Assembly (NCBI RefSeq): GCF_015351595.1
Contig: NZ_JADKPT010000005.1
Location: forward strand, 124,001 to 188,000
DNA from: Flavobacterium sp. LC2016-12
Lineage (GTDB): Bacteria > Bacteroidota > Bacteroidia > Flavobacteriales > Flavobacteriaceae
Length of the DNA: 64,000 nt
Direction of reading: 5' to 3'
How positions within the stretch are numbered: position 1 is the stretch's first letter; each line of letters begins with the position of its first letter. Positions 17,933-25,795 of this stretch are shown here, piece after piece. The position numbers and the translations under genes are program-made. The notes under the pieces are model-generated. The model saw only the letters and a list, made by a program, of their open reading frames with translations, did no database searches and was not told where the DNA came from.

Positions 17933-18811
17933 TTAAAAAAAAAATTTGGTTTTTGTAATTTTAGTAAACCAAAAAAAATCTAAACTCATTAAATTATATA
18001 TTGTTCTTCCAAAATTTTGTCTACGGTAAAGACTTTGCTTTTTTATACATTTCTGCAAAAGTAACTTATACTGTGTCGAATCTATTCGCTTTGATTTTTT
18101 CATAGAAACTAATATTTTTTTTAAATATAGAGGATAATCGATATATCCATTTTTATTCTTAGAAATATTAAAATCATGAATTCTATAATACGCTAATACT
18201 TTTTCAGTATAATAAAATTTTGTAAAAAAAGAACAACGAGTCCAAAACTCAGCATCTTCCCCGTTTGGAAGCATTTTTTCATTAAAAAATCCTACTTTTT
18301 CTATTATTTCTCTTCTTACTAATGGTGTTGGCATCATCAAAGTAAAATTGCCAAACATAGATAAGGAAACATCTCCATGCTTATTTCTCCAATGATTACT
18401 TTTTCCAATGATTTCAGATTTTAAGTTTCCCTCAGAATCAATAATCTGGCACGGAGAATGAACCAACCCAAAATCTAGATTATTATTTAAAATCTCAACT
18501 TGTATTTTAATTTTATCTTTTATCCAAAGATCATCATCATCTAAAAAGGCAATAAATTCACCTTTCGCCTTTTTAATACCAATATTTCTTCCTGTAGAAG
18601 GCGTACCACTTTTTGGTATTTTTTCATAATAAACATTAGAATATCCGGAGCAGATCTCATTATTTTGATTTCCTTTCGAATCATCATCAATTACTATAAT
18701 CTCAATATTTTGATATGACTGTTCTAAAACACTTTTTAAAGTCAATTCTAGATAGTGAGGTCTATTACATGTAGTAATAATTACACTGACCAAAAAATTA
18801 TGTAAGCACAT
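17933..18811 (-). CDS. Family 2 glycosyltransferase
   Basis: 292 residues with a textbook GT2 domain: VSVIITTCNRPHYLELTLKS (8-27), IIVIDDDSKGNQN (38-50), PSTGRNIGIKKAKGEFIAFL (71-90), and DDDDLW at 91-96 as metal site, followed by the acceptor-side GEDAEFWTR segment. The N-terminus MCLHNFL adds a few residues before the first strand; no better internal start is visible. Gaps of 101 and 124 bases flank it, unusual in this otherwise packed region, so it may be separately transcribed or inserted. Confidence 0.89.
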   Translation of the reverse strand: MCLHNFLVSVIITTCNRPHYLELTLKSVLEQSYQNIEIIVIDDDSKGNQNNEICSGYSNVYYEKIPKSGTPSTGRNIGIKKAKGEFIAFLDDDDLWIKDKIKIQVEILNNNLDFGLVHSPCQIIDSEGNLKSEIIGKSNHWRNKHGDVSLSMFGNFTLMMPTPLVRREIIEKVGFFNEKMLPNGEDAEFWTRCSFFTKFYYTEKVLAYYRIHDFNISKNKNGYIDYPLYLKKILVSMKKSKRIDSTQYKLLLQKCIKKQSLYRRQNFGRTIYNLMSLDFFWFTKITKTKFFF

Positions 18812-18935
18812 ATTTATGATATATTTTTTGAAGAAGTAGTATTGTGAATTACAGAAATAATATTTAATTTAATAAGACCGCTTTTAAAAAATTAAGAATA
18901 GTATTATAAAAACAATATTGTTAGTAAGACCTACG

Positions 18936-19715
18936 CTAATCAAATTTCCTTAGGAAACCAAGTTTCACTAAAAATTGTATTTTTTTTGATTTTTTAAGAC
19001 TAGAAAGAGTTCCTTTTATTTTAAGCATTTGCTTTATATCATTAATATGACCGGCGAAATTAGAATTTAATACTGCTTCTCTTTCTTTATAAATCAATAT
19101 TGCATTCTTATTATCTGAACTTAAACCATCCAAGTAATAGGTTGCAAGTGTCTTATTTACTTTTTGATAACTACAATTAAACTTAAATAATGCAAGAATA
19201 AAAAATTTCCAATCTGCGACTATTTTTAAATCTTCGTCATATAAGCCTACTATATCAAAAAGTTCCTTTTTAATTATAGTAGATTGGTGGCATAATGTTC
19301 CTGTATAAAAAAAAGAAAAGTCCAATATATCTGGATAAGAAACATTTTTTGATTCTTTTTGATCGACATATAAAATATTAAAATAAATTAAATCAAAATT
19401 ATTGATTTTATGGTGGTTTTCATAAAGTGTTGCGTTGTCGTAAAAATGATCCCCACTGTTTAAAAACAATAAGTATTCCCCATTTGCTTTAGCAATACCT
19501 TTATTCATTGCATTATAAATTCCATTATCTGGTTCACTTATCCAATAATCTATTTTATCGCTATGCCTTTCTATGTAGTCAGCACTGCCATCTTTGGAAC
19601 CACCATCAATAACAATATATTCAAACTCTTGCCAGGTTTGATTGACCACACTTTCAACGGTCTTTTTTAGTCCGTTTAAATTGTTATAATTAATAGTGAT
19701 TATTGTTAGTTTCAT
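18936..19715 (-). CDS. Family 2 glycosyltransferase (EpsE/WcaA-like subgroup)
   Basis: 259 residues. Diagnostic blocks are TIITINYNNLNGLKKTVESV (4-23), IVIDGGSKDGSADYI (34-48), EPDNGIYNAMNKGIAKANGE (61-80) and LNSGD (85-89). This EPDxGxYDAMNKG subgroup is common in capsule and exopolysaccharide loci. A close relative is encoded at 33640-34383 in this window, sharing the EPDxGxYxAMNKG block. It is followed on the transcript by 124 bases without a recognisable gene. Sugar specificity unknown. Confidence 0.91.
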   Translation of the reverse strand: MKLTIITINYNNLNGLKKTVESVVNQTWQEFEYIVIDGGSKDGSADYIERHSDKIDYWISEPDNGIYNAMNKGIAKANGEYLLFLNSGDHFYDNATLYENHHKINNFDLIYFNILYVDQKESKNVSYPDILDFSFFYTGTLCHQSTIIKKELFDIVGLYDEDLKIVADWKFFILALFKFNCSYQKVNKTLATYYLDGLSSDNKNAILIYKEREAVLNSNFAGHINDIKQMLKIKGTLSSLKKSKKIQFLVKLGFLRKFD

Positions 19716-19742
19716 TAAAATTAACCTTTTAGCATATTTTTT

Positions 19743-21023
19743 TTATGAATGCAAAATTGAATTAAATAGTTTCTCGTATTCATAAGCTTGAACTTTAAGA
19801 TCATATTTCTCTACGGCATTTTTTCTTATTTCACTAGAATCAAATACATTTTCAAATTCTAAAAATTCTTGCAACGTTTCAAGCAATGACTGAACACTAA
19901 TCTCTTTAACAAGTAAACCATTTTTTTTATGCTGAATCATATCTACAATTCCACCAACAGAAAAACCAATTACAGGTGTACCACACATCAATGATTCTAG
20001 AACCGTATTTGGCAAATTATCCATTAATGATGGAATGACAAATACATCTGCTGCTGAATAAGCTATACTCATTAACCTTTCATCGTAAATAGGCCCAAGC
20101 TCGTAGATATTATCAATTGACGCAAGCGCGCTGTTTTTATTTCCAATAGCACACAAAACAAGATCTGGATTTGCCAATTTTTCAAAAGCTTTTTTTAGAA
20201 ATACAAATCCTTTTCTATTATTATTAATTGAATCTGCAACAAATAAAATCACCCTTTTATCTTTCGGAATATTTAATAATTCTCTTGAAAACTTCTTATC
20301 CCGAGGCGAAAAAACTTCCGAATCCAAACCATAAGGAATACAAATTACTTTATTATTTATAAAAACCTCACTTTTCCTTGCCTCTTCTGCCAACCATTGA
20401 CACGGTGCTACAATTGTTAGATTATTGACTTTAGAAATTGCTTGTTTTTTTATTTCAATGTTCTCTTTTGCAATTCTTTTTTCCTCTTCTGAAATTTGTC
20501 TTTTGATAGGAAATCCAAACTCATCTATCCCTAAATATTTTTCTTCATAATGTTCTCCTCCACTAAAGGGATTCATATCATGTAATGTCCAAACTACAGG
20601 TTTATTATTAATTTTAAAAAAATTTTGATAGTCTAAAAAATTGGCGACCCAATGTAAATTAACAATATCCGATTCCTTATAAAACTCAGATTGCATAATG
20701 TCAAAATGAGAATTTGGAAAGCTGAACATTTCAAAACCCTTGTTCCTATTCTTCAGAAATAAAAGTTCTTTATCTTTTGAAATATCTTTATTTGAATAGA
20801 GTTTTAGCTCTTTACGAATTCGCTTTAACTTATTACTAATTTTTTCAAAAAAACTACGTGTTTTAGCAGGTTGAACAAAACTGAATGATTTTATCCAATT
20901 GTTCTGTTTAAATCTGAGTAAAACATTAGACTTAATTCCAATCGAAAGTAATCCTAAGTGCAGGCGTTTGCAGGAATTAGCTGCACCGCCTCTATCGTAC
21001 GTATTTACAATAAATATTTTCAA
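19743..21023 (-). CDS. Family 4 glycosyltransferase
   Basis: 426 residues. It starts MKIFIVNTYDRGGAANSCKR, the N-terminal glycine loop of a GT4 subgroup frequent in Bacteroidetes. The central segment includes VNLHWVANFLDYQNFF and VVWTLHDMNPFSGGEHYEEK, typical of these enzymes. The donor site contains DNLPNTVLESLMCGTPVIGF (335-354; Asp 335 and Glu 343 in the EX7E positions) and SVGGIVDMI. It overlaps the downstream end of the GT-FkbM fusion gene by 4 bases. Expected to act at the cytoplasmic membrane. Confidence 0.91.
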   Translation of the reverse strand: MKIFIVNTYDRGGAANSCKRLHLGLLSIGIKSNVLLRFKQNNWIKSFSFVQPAKTRSFFEKISNKLKRIRKELKLYSNKDISKDKELLFLKNRNKGFEMFSFPNSHFDIMQSEFYKESDIVNLHWVANFLDYQNFFKINNKPVVWTLHDMNPFSGGEHYEEKYLGIDEFGFPIKRQISEEEKRIAKENIEIKKQAISKVNNLTIVAPCQWLAEEARKSEVFINNKVICIPYGLDSEVFSPRDKKFSRELLNIPKDKRVILFVADSINNNRKGFVFLKKAFEKLANPDLVLCAIGNKNSALASIDNIYELGPIYDERLMSIAYSAADVFVIPSLMDNLPNTVLESLMCGTPVIGFSVGGIVDMIQHKKNGLLVKEISVQSLLETLQEFLEFENVFDSSEIRKNAVEKYDLKVQAYEYEKLFNSILHS

Positions 21024-22726
21024 ATTAGATCTTTTTTAAATCCATAGATATTTAGTTGCATATCCATCTTATTATAAACATGAACATTTACAAATGGCGA
21101 TTTACTACTTAAGCCTGGTGAGGAAATATGCAACCTGTAATCTGCTTTTATCAAAATATCCATAATTTCATTTATACTTTGATCTTGTCCAACGAATGAA
21201 TGATATTCTATGAAAATTCTATCTACATTATCTAAACAATCTTTTATATCTCTTAGGACAACGGTTTCAGAACCTTCAATATCTAGTTTTAAAAAATCGA
21301 CCTTATTTTTAAGATATGGCACAAGAGATGTCACCTCAATAGTTTCTGTTGCAATACCAGTTGTGTCAATATCTGCAATTAAACCAGCATCAGCACCTTC
21401 TGAAATAAAAAAAAGTTCCTTATTTTCATTCCATAATCCTTTTTTTACAAGTTCAATATTATTGAAATTAAAAGATTCTACATTACTCTTTAATATGTTA
21501 AAAATATTAGCATCTGGTTCAAACGCAATTAATTTTGAAGATGGGTATAATAATTTCAGATAGATAGTTGCAAGACCAATATTTGCACCACCATCTATAA
21601 TATAAGGTTCAGGGTTTAATGTCTTGAATTTATATATTTCTTCTATAAAAATCTCCTTCTTCATAAAATGAAATGAGGCTCCATCAGGAATTGTAATTTG
21701 ATGTCCTTTTAAGTCTACAGTAGTTTTTGTATATCTAGGAAATTCGAGAAAGTTTCTTTTAGAATTTCTTTTTTCCTTAAGATTTAATTTTCTACTTATT
21801 AATTGAATTAATTCTGGAGCGACTATTTTTTTTATAATTTTTTTATATTGAATTCTTAAGCCTCTATTTGTTTTGATAGGGCCCTTTTTTACTGCTTTTA
21901 TTATTTCAGTTTTTAAAGTCACGTTCTTTTTAGTTAAATCGATATCTTTTTTATCATCGAAATATATTTTTTGTATTTCTAAATCTTGACTGCAATGAAC
22001 TCCTGTTCCATCAAAACCAATATTTTTCAACAAGGCAATATTTGGAAACAGAAATACACCTTTTTCTAATAACATTGAAACATAAAATCTTACTGCCCAA
22101 GAATCATTTTTACCTTCGACCTGATCCTTAAGCATCTGCAGGTAATGTAAATTTCCAAAATCTAATTTATCTTCAATTTTGTTTTTTTGAACAATATCTA
22201 ATAGTTCTTGTCCATTAAAATTAATTTTATTCCACTTATCAGCCCAGGTTCCATAACCCCAAGAACTCATTATCGGTAAAAAATATGTTTGTTCGGGTAT
22301 TTTTTTTGAACTTGGAAAACAGTAACCGGTAACTCCGTAAACATTGTTTGCATTTTCATAAATTTCTAAAGCTTTATTCATAAACTTTAGAAAAAAAACA
22401 CCAACAAAAATATCATCTTCCAAAACAATAACCTTTTTATGGATATCTATTATTTCAGTTACACCATCTATAATAGAATTAGCAAGGCCTTTATTTTTTT
22501 CCTGAATTTTAACGATAACTTTTTTAAATCTGTTCTCAGCTTTTATTAAGGCTTGCACCTCTTTAATTTTTAACAAACTATCATTTGATTCGTTTTTTTT
22601 TGCTCCATCACAATATATATATATAATACTGTCTTTTGCTTCTTGATTTCTGGCAAGTGCATCAAGAACTTGCTGTGTGTGCCAAGGTCGATTAAAAGCA
22701 AATAGAATAATGGGAGCTAATGTCAT
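21020..22726 (-). CDS. Glycosyltransferase-like domain fused to FkbM-type methyltransferase
   Basis: 568 residues in two parts. Residues 1-~260 resemble the separate 309-residue protein encoded at 37028-37957: LAPIILFAFNRPWHTQQVLD, IYIYCDGA, EKNKGLANSIIDGVTEI, VIVLEDD (99-105) and SSWGYGTWADKW, a GT-A fold of the GNT-I-like type. Residues ~330-560 are an FkbM-family S-adenosylmethionine methyltransferase: YIIDGGANIGLATIYL (375-390), LIAFEPDANIFNILKSNVES and FLKLDIEGSE. The fusion suggests transfer of a sugar and O-methylation of the same or neighbouring residue, possibly a chain-capping step. Both halves look intact. Confidence 0.88.
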   Translation of the reverse strand: MTLAPIILFAFNRPWHTQQVLDALARNQEAKDSIIYIYCDGAKKNESNDSLLKIKEVQALIKAENRFKKVIVKIQEKNKGLANSIIDGVTEIIDIHKKVIVLEDDIFVGVFFLKFMNKALEIYENANNVYGVTGYCFPSSKKIPEQTYFLPIMSSWGYGTWADKWNKINFNGQELLDIVQKNKIEDKLDFGNLHYLQMLKDQVEGKNDSWAVRFYVSMLLEKGVFLFPNIALLKNIGFDGTGVHCSQDLEIQKIYFDDKKDIDLTKKNVTLKTEIIKAVKKGPIKTNRGLRIQYKKIIKKIVAPELIQLISRKLNLKEKRNSKRNFLEFPRYTKTTVDLKGHQITIPDGASFHFMKKEIFIEEIYKFKTLNPEPYIIDGGANIGLATIYLKLLYPSSKLIAFEPDANIFNILKSNVESFNFNNIELVKKGLWNENKELFFISEGADAGLIADIDTTGIATETIEVTSLVPYLKNKVDFLKLDIEGSETVVLRDIKDCLDNVDRIFIEYHSFVGQDQSINEIMDILIKADYRLHISSPGLSSKSPFVNVHVYNKMDMQLNIYGFKKDLI

Positions 22727-23448
22727 TATAAAGAAGTTGCAAATTGATATTTTTTCGTAGCTATAACGGTATTAGTTTTATGACCAATATAGTTTTTTGT
22801 AAAAATCTCGATTTTTTTATCTCTTAAAACAGTTAATATATCTTCCACAGTGTCTTTTTCACCTCTTCTATTTGTATCATCAAACAAAATAATAAATTCT
22901 TGATCCGAATCAAATTCTTCAATCTTTGCTATGATATCATATCTTGAATATTTAGGGCTACCAAAAGGGCCATCAACGATATACAAATCAAACTGTCCTT
23001 TTACTTTTTCACTAAAACCATCATACGAATTACTTTTTTGTCCCTTTATTTCAATTTCCTTAATTGGACAAAAAATAACATTTGACCTATTTACTAAAGA
23101 AAACCTGTTTTGAAATTCTTTAATCCAATTTTTATCTTGCTCTACAATTGTGTGTGTAGAATCTAAAAGATAGTTGTCTAAAAAAGAAGAAATAAATTTG
23201 CTTGATTCACCTAACCCCAGATCTAATATTGTTTTCGGCTTATAATCAGATAAAATTCTATTCAAAACATAAAAAAAAGAATAATTTCCAGCCCATCTCC
23301 CAACATTTAAAGGAAGTTCTTCTAACCATTTTTTCCCTCTTATACTATCATGGTATACATGAGCCCATTCCAACTCTTTAGATAGACGAATTTGTTCATG
23401 TTGTCTATTCGCGTTTTCACTAATTATCTTTTTTATTTTCGAAATCAT
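22726..23448 (-). CDS. Class I SAM methyltransferase-like protein
   Basis: 240 residues. TILDLGLGESSKFISSFL (73-90) resembles the SAM-binding glycine loop, VEQDKNWIKEF (102-112) supplies the acidic residue after strand 2, and LYIVDGPFGSPKYSRYD (155-171) fills the motif IV position. The N-terminal ~60 residues are helical. I cannot name the substrate; a sugar methyltransferase is plausible because the adjacent gene (shared single base) also carries a methyltransferase domain and the ABC exporter follows upstream, as in O-antigens whose chain end is methylated. Confidence 0.7.
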   Translation of the reverse strand: MISKIKKIISENANRQHEQIRLSKELEWAHVYHDSIRGKKWLEELPLNVGRWAGNYSFFYVLNRILSDYKPKTILDLGLGESSKFISSFLDNYLLDSTHTIVEQDKNWIKEFQNRFSLVNRSNVIFCPIKEIEIKGQKSNSYDGFSEKVKGQFDLYIVDGPFGSPKYSRYDIIAKIEEFDSDQEFIILFDDTNRRGEKDTVEDILTVLRDKKIEIFTKNYIGHKTNTVIATKKYQFATSL

Positions 23449-23457
23449 AATATAATT

Positions 23458-24726
23458 TTAATTAATTTCATAATTAAGCAAAATTGAACCTTGATTTGCA
23501 GGAATCAATTTACCAGTTCCATAATAATCTTTTTCTATTACTGTAAAAGGCATCACAGAAGAGAGCCAGTCAGAAATTTCATTATTAATTTCAGCAAAAA
23601 TATTACAAGTGTACTCACCTGGGGCTAATGGTAAGTTCGTAATTTTAAAAATTATTTCCCCCTTAGTTACATCAAAATCATGAACAATATTATTTGACGA
23701 AACCCAAGCAACTCTGTCTCCTAAATAATTATTTATACCAACATCAATACGACTATTAAGAATTACCTTACTTAAGTCTATAGAATAATTTAGTTGTATT
23801 TGAACATCTGAAAATGTCTCAATATTATCAATTTGATCTGAATTACTGCCTATTATTCTTCCGCTATTAAAAAATAAAATTCCATTTCCATTTCTTTCTG
23901 TTATTTCAGATAATTTAGTTCTTACCGTATTTTGATTGGCCAAATAATATGAGATAACATCACTAGTTAAACCAGTCGTTACAATCATTCCACGTTCCAA
24001 TAAAACACATCTCGTACATAAATTTTCAATTGCCGCCATATTATGACTAACAAATAAAACTGTCCTTCCGCCTTGTCTGGAAATATCCTGCATTTTACCT
24101 ATTGCTTTCTTTTGAAATTCAGCATCGCCTACAGCTAGTACCTCATCAATGACCAAAATTTCAGGTTCCAGAAAAGCAGCTACAGCAAATGCTAACCGGA
24201 CCGTCATTCCAGAACTATATCTTTTTACCGGTGTATCAATATATCGCTCACAGCCAGAAAACTCAATAATATCATTAATTTTTGAAGTGATTTCTTTTTT
24301 GGTCATACCCAAAATTGCTCCATTTAAGTAGACATTTTCACGTCCTGTCATTTCGCCATGAAAACCTGTTCCTACTTCAAGAAGCGAAGCAATACGACCA
24401 CGACACTTAATACTACCAGTAGTGGGCGCTGTTACTTTTGAGAGTATCTTAAGCAGTGTTGATTTTCCTGCACCATTTTTTCCTATTATACCTAAAACTT
24501 CACCACGCTCTACTTCAAAATTGATATCCTGCAAAGCCCATACATAATCTGAAGTTCCTTTTGTAGAACGATCATTAGTATCGCCAATTTTTAAATATGG
24601 GTTTTCTTTTCCACGTATTGCGTGCCACCACTTATTAAAATCATGACTCAATGTGCCTGTACCAACTTGACCTAAACGATATTGTTTAGAAATATTTTCG
24701 GCCTTTAAAATAATATCTTTTTCCAA
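23458..24726 (-). CDS. wzt: Polysaccharide ABC exporter ATPase with C-terminal cargo domain (Wzt)
   Basis: 422 residues. The ATPase half (to ~245) has Walker A GKNGAGKST (82-90), signature RYSSGM (169-174), Walker B LVIDEVLAVGD (191-201) and switch His 228 in VSHNM. It carries the long insertion before Walker A (about 20-62) typical of Wzt/TagH/KpsT-type exporters. Residues ~265-422 form a beta-rich domain corresponding to the Wzt carbohydrate-binding module, which in known O9a-type systems recognises the capped polymer end. With Wzm at 24771-25637 it would flip undecaprenyl-linked polysaccharide across the inner membrane. Confidence 0.95.
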   Translation of the reverse strand: MEKDIILKAENISKQYRLGQVGTGTLSHDFNKWWHAIRGKENPYLKIGDTNDRSTKGTSDYVWALQDINFEVERGEVLGIIGKNGAGKSTLLKILSKVTAPTTGSIKCRGRIASLLEVGTGFHGEMTGRENVYLNGAILGMTKKEITSKINDIIEFSGCERYIDTPVKRYSSGMTVRLAFAVAAFLEPEILVIDEVLAVGDAEFQKKAIGKMQDISRQGGRTVLFVSHNMAAIENLCTRCVLLERGMIVTTGLTSDVISYYLANQNTVRTKLSEITERNGNGILFFNSGRIIGSNSDQIDNIETFSDVQIQLNYSIDLSKVILNSRIDVGINNYLGDRVAWVSSNNIVHDFDVTKGEIIFKITNLPLAPGEYTCNIFAEINNEISDWLSSVMPFTVIEKDYYGTGKLIPANQGSILLNYEIN

Positions 24727-24770
24727 TTGTGAATTGTAGGTTGTAAATTTATCTAATAAAAAAAAATGAT

Positions 24771-25637
24771 CTAAACGGTATCTATAAAGCTTTTTTCTGT
24801 TTTGTTAAAAATCAAAAGTCCTATAAAAAAAGCGGCTATTGTCACGCCTACTGTATAACATAATCCTAAAATCGAAATTTCGCCTACACCTAAAAGCATA
24901 TAACGAGCAGTCTCAATAACATAAGCCAACGGATTGTATTCCACAATCCAACCATATTTAGGCAATTTTTCTTTAATTAACTCCATTGGATACATAACTG
25001 CAGATAAATACATGAGCAATTGTATCCCAAAACCAACTAAATAACTGAAATCACGATACTTTGTCACCATAGAGGAAATGATCATACCTAAGCCTAATCC
25101 CAATATCCCCATGATAATAACTAAAAAGGGAAAAAACAAAACCATGCTATTTAAATTTAAATTGGCACCCTTAAAATAATAGATAATATAAAAGATAACA
25201 AAAATTAAAAATTGAATTCCAAACTTGATTAAATTAGAAATGACAACAGAAAGTGGTGTAATAAATCGTGGAAAGTAAACTTTTCCAAATATTCCTGCAT
25301 TAGATTTAAACGTATCTGAAGTTCCATTGAGGCAGGATGTAAAATAATTCCAAACCATAATACCTGCCAGATTAAACAAAAAGGGAGGAATTGATCCTGT
25401 ATTAATTCCAGCAACATTATTAAAGATTATAGTAAATGTAATAGAAGTAAATAAAGGTTGAATTAAGTACCAAAGCGGCCCCAAAACTGTTTGCTTGTAA
25501 ACAGTAATTACATCTCGCTTTACAAAGAGAAATAATAAATCTCTGTACTGCCAAACCTCTTTAAGATTTAATGTGAAGAATTTATTTTTTGGCGTTATTT
25601 CAAAAAGCCATTCATTATTATTATCTGTAGTATTCAT
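24771..25637 (-). CDS. wzm: Polysaccharide ABC exporter permease (Wzm)
   Basis: 288 residues with six hydrophobic segments of the ABC-2 type. Family landmarks are the amphipathic start LNLKEVWQYRDLLFLFVKRD, VYKQTVLGPLWYLIQPLFTS (45-64) and, near the end, YNPLAYVIETARYMLLG. It pairs with Wzt directly downstream (44-base gap). It is the first gene after the intrinsic terminator that follows the CapD gene, so the exporter pair may start a new transcript from the 158-base gap, although I could not find a complete promoter match there. Confidence 0.94.
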   Translation of the reverse strand: MNTTDNNNEWLFEITPKNKFFTLNLKEVWQYRDLLFLFVKRDVITVYKQTVLGPLWYLIQPLFTSITFTIIFNNVAGINTGSIPPFLFNLAGIMVWNYFTSCLNGTSDTFKSNAGIFGKVYFPRFITPLSVVISNLIKFGIQFLIFVIFYIIYYFKGANLNLNSMVLFFPFLVIIMGILGLGLGMIISSMVTKYRDFSYLVGFGIQLLMYLSAVMYPMELIKEKLPKYGWIVEYNPLAYVIETARYMLLGVGEISILGLCYTVGVTIAAFFIGLLIFNKTEKSFIDTV

Positions 25638-25726
25638 TTTTATATTGCTCGCAAATTAAGTTGTAAGTTTTGTTATTTTTAATACAGCGGCGAATTAACA
25701 AGATTTTTAGTCGTTTAAAAATTCCC
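25638..25726. other. Leader region upstream of wzm
   Basis: Non-coding stretch between wzm and the terminator hairpin after the CapD gene. I see no ORF with coding character and no full TTG/TAnnTTTG promoter match. The closest is a TTAATTTG octamer (minus strand) near 25653-25660, one base off consensus and without a well-spaced TTG. A promoter here is expected from position but not shown by sequence. Confidence 0.35.
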
Positions 25727-25770
25727 AAAAAAGGTAAAAGGCGTTTTAAAAAAAACACCTTTTACCTTTT
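25727..25770 (-). terminator. Intrinsic terminator after CapD gene
   Basis: Two arms, about 25729-25747 and 25751-25770, form a long hairpin (AAGGTAAAAGGCG against the complementary CACCTTTTACCTT with G-U pairs) around a very short loop. On the minus strand the hairpin is followed by TTTTTT, as expected for Rho-independent termination. It lies 26 bases past the CapD stop codon and separates the sugar-nucleotide genes from the ABC exporter genes. An A-run on the other side means it could also work for plus-strand transcripts. Confidence 0.75.
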
Positions 25771-25795
25771 ATTTATTTACATTATGTATAATCCT

